From assembly GCA_037074705.1 (NCBI GenBank), contig CM073591.1, positions 93,610,532 through 93,674,531 of the forward strand: DNA of 64,000 nucleotides, given 5' to 3'. Made by a program: the position numbers and the translations under genes. This document shows, in pieces, positions 59,845 through 64,000 of this stretch (within the stretch, counting starts at the first letter, position 1; every line of letters begins with the position of its first letter). A model generated the notes under the pieces. That model saw only the letters and a program-made list of their open reading frames with translations. It ran no database searches and was not told where the DNA came from. The DNA is from Zhengitettix transpicula. Taxonomy: Eukaryota > Arthropoda > Insecta > Orthoptera > Tetrigidae.

Positions 59845-60142
59845 TCATCAATAACTCTGACCTTATCTTTCCTAATTGATTTCTTTTGTAGTTTTATTTG
59901 TATTTGAACGAGCTTGATGAGGGCCTCAGAATATTATTATAACTTGTTTTATCTGTAAATTGGTCACTTACATTACAAAAAATACAATTAATTTTGTTTT
60001 CTAGAAATAAGTATTAAATGATATAGATTTTAATTAATCAATTTTTGACCTGTTCAATACACTTTATATTATTTAAAGAGTAGAAACTTTTCCATTCATG
60101 TTGGAATCTCCGTTAGGTTTTCTTCCTAAAGAGGAGTTATTT
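59845..60142. other. AT-rich DNA, nothing recognised
   Basis: No feature seen. Confidence 0.5.
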
Positions 60143-60260
60143 ACAAATGGTTAACTTCAGAGATTACATTTTAACTTTATCTTTGTTTACTTTACACAAT
60201 TAATCTCTAAGTTTAACCATTTGTAAAAAAAAACTGAAGGAGACGTGAACATGTATCGAA
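60143..60260. repeat. Foldback with CGAAACGTTG tail
   Basis: Arms ACAAATGGTTAACTTCAGAG (60143 on) and CTCTAAGTTTAACCATTTGT (to 60224) pair over about 24 bp with one bulge. They are followed by CTGAAGGAGACG...ATCGAAACGTTG, resembling the GAAACGTTG tail of the foldbacks at 21.2, 28.8 and 58.1 kb. Confidence 0.5.
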
Positions 60261-63232
60261 ACGTTGTTACTTTATAAATAAAATAAAGCGCCTGTGAAAG
60301 GCAAAAAATTGATTTATTAATTCTAAAACAGACGTAAAATAAAAACTTTTAGATATATATTCTAGATATGATGAAACTGATGATAAAAATAACGGCTAGT
60401 TTTATTATATATTTTGAGTAATAATAACTTTTTCTCAATCATGCACCTCCTAATTTACAGGTGCACATCGTAAAGTAAGTGAGTGGATTTATGTCGAGTA
60501 AAATTTAAAGATAGATAAAGACTTTGTTATAACTACAAATCTTCAATGTACGTGTCTCCAGCAACAATACTTCTATAGATACTCATTGTAATACTGATGA
60601 TGTGTCAAATTAATGAATAAATACCATTGTGTTCTAATAGAAATAAAAAGTATGCGGTGATATATTATTCAAGCCGAGATCATTTCATAGGACGGTTTAA
60701 TTCAGTATTAGAAAAGTTATCTGATTGTTTACGATTATACGAGGGCATATATTCTGAATAAAACAATTATCAGGTTCGCGCTTTATCTGTGGGAGAACAG
60801 AGATTGAAATAAGATGGTATATGTCAAAAAATTCTTACCGTTTTATTTTATTATCATCAAGTTAAGATCGGTTATATCAAATTTTCCAGGATAATGTGGT
60901 ATGTTACTCCTTAAAAATAAATGAGTTGAGAGAGAAAATTACAAGCACATAAAATTAAGATCATTTAGCATGTAGATCTGGAACAGGGCGACAGCAGGTA
61001 GTCAGAGAGTGGTAGAAATCCAGTGACCTCAACACATAAGTAAGGATAATGGCACATAATTGACCATATTTGAAGGTTTACGTGAGTTATACAGTACATA
61101 CAGCTGCTTAACCAAAGCCGACGATTTTAATATGCTATACAATTAGTTTTATTGTATTTGAATTAATCTGCATAATATTGTTTCATATCAGAGATAATTA
61201 TGTTCAGATTCAATATTCACCTATAATCCAGAGAGGTATTGAGTTATATTTATTTATATTTGGCATTAATTACGGTATGGAAAGCTTTAAAAATATATTG
61301 ACATTAATAAAATATTTATAAACACGTTTAGAAGAAGATATTTTTATTGTTTTTTTATCAATCAAGCTATATTCTTTTAATTATTACTATAGTTCTACAC
61401 AGTAACTTTGAAACAAAGTGAAAAATTTAATTGTAATAATTGGTCTAATTAATATATATTATTTATCAGCTGTTCCATTTTCGATTTTAGAGAAATAGTG
61501 AGAGATGGCAGAAGTATAAAATTTTTATTAAGGGATATAAGCTACAGAGGAAAAAATGATGGGCCGACGTTGAGAAAATTGAATAAATCGATCGATGACG
61601 TACAAAGTTAAATTGACGATATATTACATTCACGTATGTCAGTACGCGTAAATTTTTGCTCTCCACCCCCGCAACTACGACCTCCTTATCCTCACAGTAA
61701 ACCAAATTTAAGATCCCTCAAATACTATATCTAAAAAGCTAGAAACTACTTTATGAAACTTACATCAGTCAGAGTAAGTTGAACAAGCAAATATGACAGA
61801 AATATATTTATACCGAAATGAATTTTTACAAACGCTTCGAATAGAACTCTAGATTGCGACAATATAGACTATATTTGTATACTATATATCATTTCTACAG
61901 ATTTCTATGCAGGAATAAAATTCCTGCGATAAATTGATAATCGTATTATTTCCCGAACTAGTTTTTATATAATTTAAGAAGCTACTTAAGAAAAATTACT
62001 AATTCATAAATTTTGTATGTCTGTGATATTGTGAAATTCTGGCTGGTTATTAATTCTTTCAGAATCTCTGCGAATGAGATTTATAGTCAAATAAATTCTC
62101 GAACTCGTAGGTGATCAAAACCCTGCTTGTATTTTACAGGACTACAGAAAGATGAACCTCCGATTACCAAACTACCCGTTCTTCCAACCGCTGAATTTTA
62201 TGTCCCCTCTTCCATTGCACCAAGTTTTCGCGAGAAATTTCCCCTCCCTGCAGCAGTCGGCTGCACAGCCTCAACTGAAATTTACGTACCTCTTGGACTC
62301 CCTTGCTGGAACGCTGATGGTGTGATATAGAGCAGCGTCAAGTTCCCGTTCTGTTACAAGAAATTTCGGTATCATTAATATCGCTAATTGTCTGTTAATG
62401 GAGATAACCGGCGGCGCGCTACCGGCACAAAGTCTGTTATTTTGGTATTCTTCCACTGGAGTTATTAATCTTCAATGGCTCCACAGAAAACAAAAGCTGC
62501 GAATAAAGACGTAGCTGGCGAAGGGAGCGATATAATTAATTTAAAAAGTCGATAACTACTTAGCGAAGTAGCATAATGAGACGGGGTTTTTCGTCGGATT
62601 CATTGTCCTGGCAATGTTTAGTGACTTACATTGATCCGGAAGTAATGCGGCTCATGGATTCGTGTTCCGTGATACATTATTCACGTTTCACATCAGACTT
62701 GCTTTCTTGAGGCAAAGTATCATTGTATTGTGTGTATAGATATATATAGAAACTGAATGTTTCGAAATCAAATACGCTAGTTTATTGTAATTGAATATGT
62801 CAGGATTGCAACCTCATGTCGATAAGCTAATTATGTGTTCAGTTTCATCAGAAGAAGAATAGGCTTGTTTACGATTTCAAACTGATGAGTATATCAATGG
62901 CAAACGTACGATATAAATTAAAAAACAGAAGTAGCACACATGGTCAGTTAAGTTCCGCGATCTCACTTTGCGTGGGTGAAAACTAGTACGTACTGGGAGC
63001 GATTTTTTGAGGTGCCGTGTAATTGCACTGATTTTAATATTTAGAGGTTGATGTAAAAGACGTTACCCGAGTAGTCGTGTCTAAAATAGAGAAGCACATA
63101 TGCACAGCAACAGATCAATGAAATTAATGCGTAGCAGAAGTATTATCCAAAATAATTGGACGAACATTGAAAAAGAAAACTATTATAATTATTCTCGATT
63201 TCCTAGATCTGAAATATTTCTGATTAATGCAC
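60261..63232. other. AT-rich intergenic DNA; weak exon-like stretch at 62139-62330
   Basis: Nearly featureless to 62100. At 62125-62138 a pyrimidine-rich TTGTATTTTACAG precedes a GC-richer open stretch to 62330, discussed in the findings. No gene is called. Confidence 0.35.
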
Positions 63233-63246
63233 TTCTGTTTTAATTT
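63233..63246 (+). repeat. Left target-site duplication of copy R7
   Basis: TTCTGTTTTAATTT, repeated exactly at 63762-63775. Confidence 0.8.
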
Positions 63247-63761
63247 TTTTTAGGGTAGCAGGTTACAAGAGGGTAATCCACATGGTTGCAACTCCCCTTT
63301 AATAGCATAGGAAATGATTTGAAAGGGGGGATGCGGAAGGGTAGAGGAAGGTAGCCAAGGGTTAACTAGGGCCCCAGGGCTATAGTTTAAGGATCCTAAC
63401 CGGCATTTGCTTATAAGTAACTCAGGGAAAACCCTAGAAAAACCTGCATCAGGTACGTCGGGCATTGGGTACTTGTCCCACGCCCTGCCGATAGCGGGAG
63501 AAGAGTTTGCTGTGGGGTCGCAGCATTCCCTTCTCCGTACCTTGACCAGTGTAGGAGGCAGGTGACCGACTGTTCCAATGTGAACAGAGAACAACTCTTA
63601 CCGTATGCCCAAGGTCTGGGACTTCGGAAGGAGGTGCCTGGGCTTCAGGGAACCTTAGTTAAAAAACGGAGAGAGGAAAAGGCATCCCCAAAGGTAGCCC
63701 CTTCCCGTCTCTCCTACAAGTTTCTGCCTGCGAGAGAATAACCCTTGCAGACAGACTTAAT
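63247..63761 (-). mobile_element. Family R retroposon, copy R7
   Basis: A 515-bp copy bounded by the exact 14-bp direct repeat TTCTGTTTTAATTT (63233-63246 and 63762-63775). The A-tail appears as a T-run at the left edge, so the inferred RNA reads on the minus strand. Its 5' side extends to GCAGACAGACTTAAT. The 114-codon minus frame inside it has no counterpart in the other copies. The intact duplication makes this, with R1, one of the youngest copies. Confidence 0.85.
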
Positions 63762-63775
63762 TTCTGTTTTAATTT

Positions 63776-64000
63776 ATTTTACCATTAGTTATTTGTCGTT
63801 TTACCAAATATGACTATCAAATTATTATTCGAGGTATTAATATTTTACACCTCTACTTAAAGTTAACATAACTCATCGTATAAAAGTATTGGAGAACGCG
63901 AAAAATAATGTCCGGAAACTAAAATATGAAGAACAAATATCAATTTCAAACTTATGTAACTTAATTCTAACAAATACATTTTAAAGATGCCAATGTCCCA
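63776..64000. other. AT-rich DNA to the window end
   Basis: Nothing recognised. Confidence 0.5.

Noticed and set aside
1..64000. CRISPR arrays, operons, prophage or other prokaryotic systems
   Set aside because: No regularly spaced identical repeats, no gene clusters and no long ORFs; the content is that of an insect nuclear genome.

Overview
The window reads as one piece of a large, AT-rich, repeat-rich insect (arthropod) nuclear genome. The evidence is the set of repeats present: a full-length 1.3-kb mariner with its transposase (D34D), a second mariner relic, 3' ends of R1-like, Jockey/CR1-like and another non-LTR retrotransposon, Helitron-like ends, tRNA-headed SINEs, long LTRs and many foldback elements. 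There is no operon structure and no long ORF. I cannot name the species. A large-genome, possibly polyneopteran insect is a guess from the repeat load only. I found no host protein-coding exon that I can support with confidence; the 60-155-codon open frames are mostly chance or lie inside repeats. The window is best read as intergenic or intronic DNA built from layers of decayed mobile elements.

Layout. 1-7.5 kb: two LINE C-terminal relics (1.6 and 3.3 kb, minus), an LTR with an unusual repeated primer-binding-site-like leader (3.97-5.08 kb), a Helitron relic, and the first copy of a roughly 500-bp GC-rich retroposon, here called family R (5.86-6.33 kb). 7.5-21 kb: long AT-rich stretches, R copies at 11.45, 15.38 and 20.39 kb, two decayed hammerhead-like folds (9.24 and 16.74 kb) and a Helitron-like copy (19.3 kb). 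21-31 kb: two related foldbacks (21.2 and 28.8 kb), a mariner relic (23.2 kb), an R1-like LINE tail (26.9 kb), a minus-strand LTR with the same leader motif (29.06-30.16 kb) and a Helitron-like copy (30.5 kb). 31-45 kb: mostly unique AT-rich DNA, a dispersed repeat X1 (35.6 kb), tandem R copies (37.4-38.2 kb), the full-length mariner (41.29-42.59 kb), a SINE and Helitron ends. 45-53 kb: a solo LTR set in a TA microsatellite (45.5-46.6 kb), a SINE, a MITE with perfect 34-bp terminal repeats (48.7-49.06 kb), repeat X2 (49.5 kb) and an LTR that appears nested in a Helitron (51.35-52.72 kb). 53-64 kb: another hammerhead-family relic, a SINE, a 201-bp near-perfect palindrome (58.05 kb), a deleted transposon with a DUF4817-like remnant (58.26-59.0 kb), an R1-like LINE 3' end (59.4 kb) and a last R copy with clean 14-bp target duplications (63.2 kb).

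Most notable observations: (1) LTR elements whose 3' ends are followed by tandem LTR-end plus primer-binding-site-like modules, in two independent copies, with insertion next to TA microsatellites; (2) an R family with poly(A) tails, 12-14 bp target duplications and 5' truncation but no recognisable promoter or coding origin; (3) repeats X1 and X2, which differ by an 87-bp segment with exact GT...AG ends, as if one were a spliced, retroposed version of the other; (4) decayed hammerhead-ribozyme-like folds of the kind known from Penelope-like elements; (5) Helitron-like copies carrying one, two or three diverged internal units of about 260 bp.
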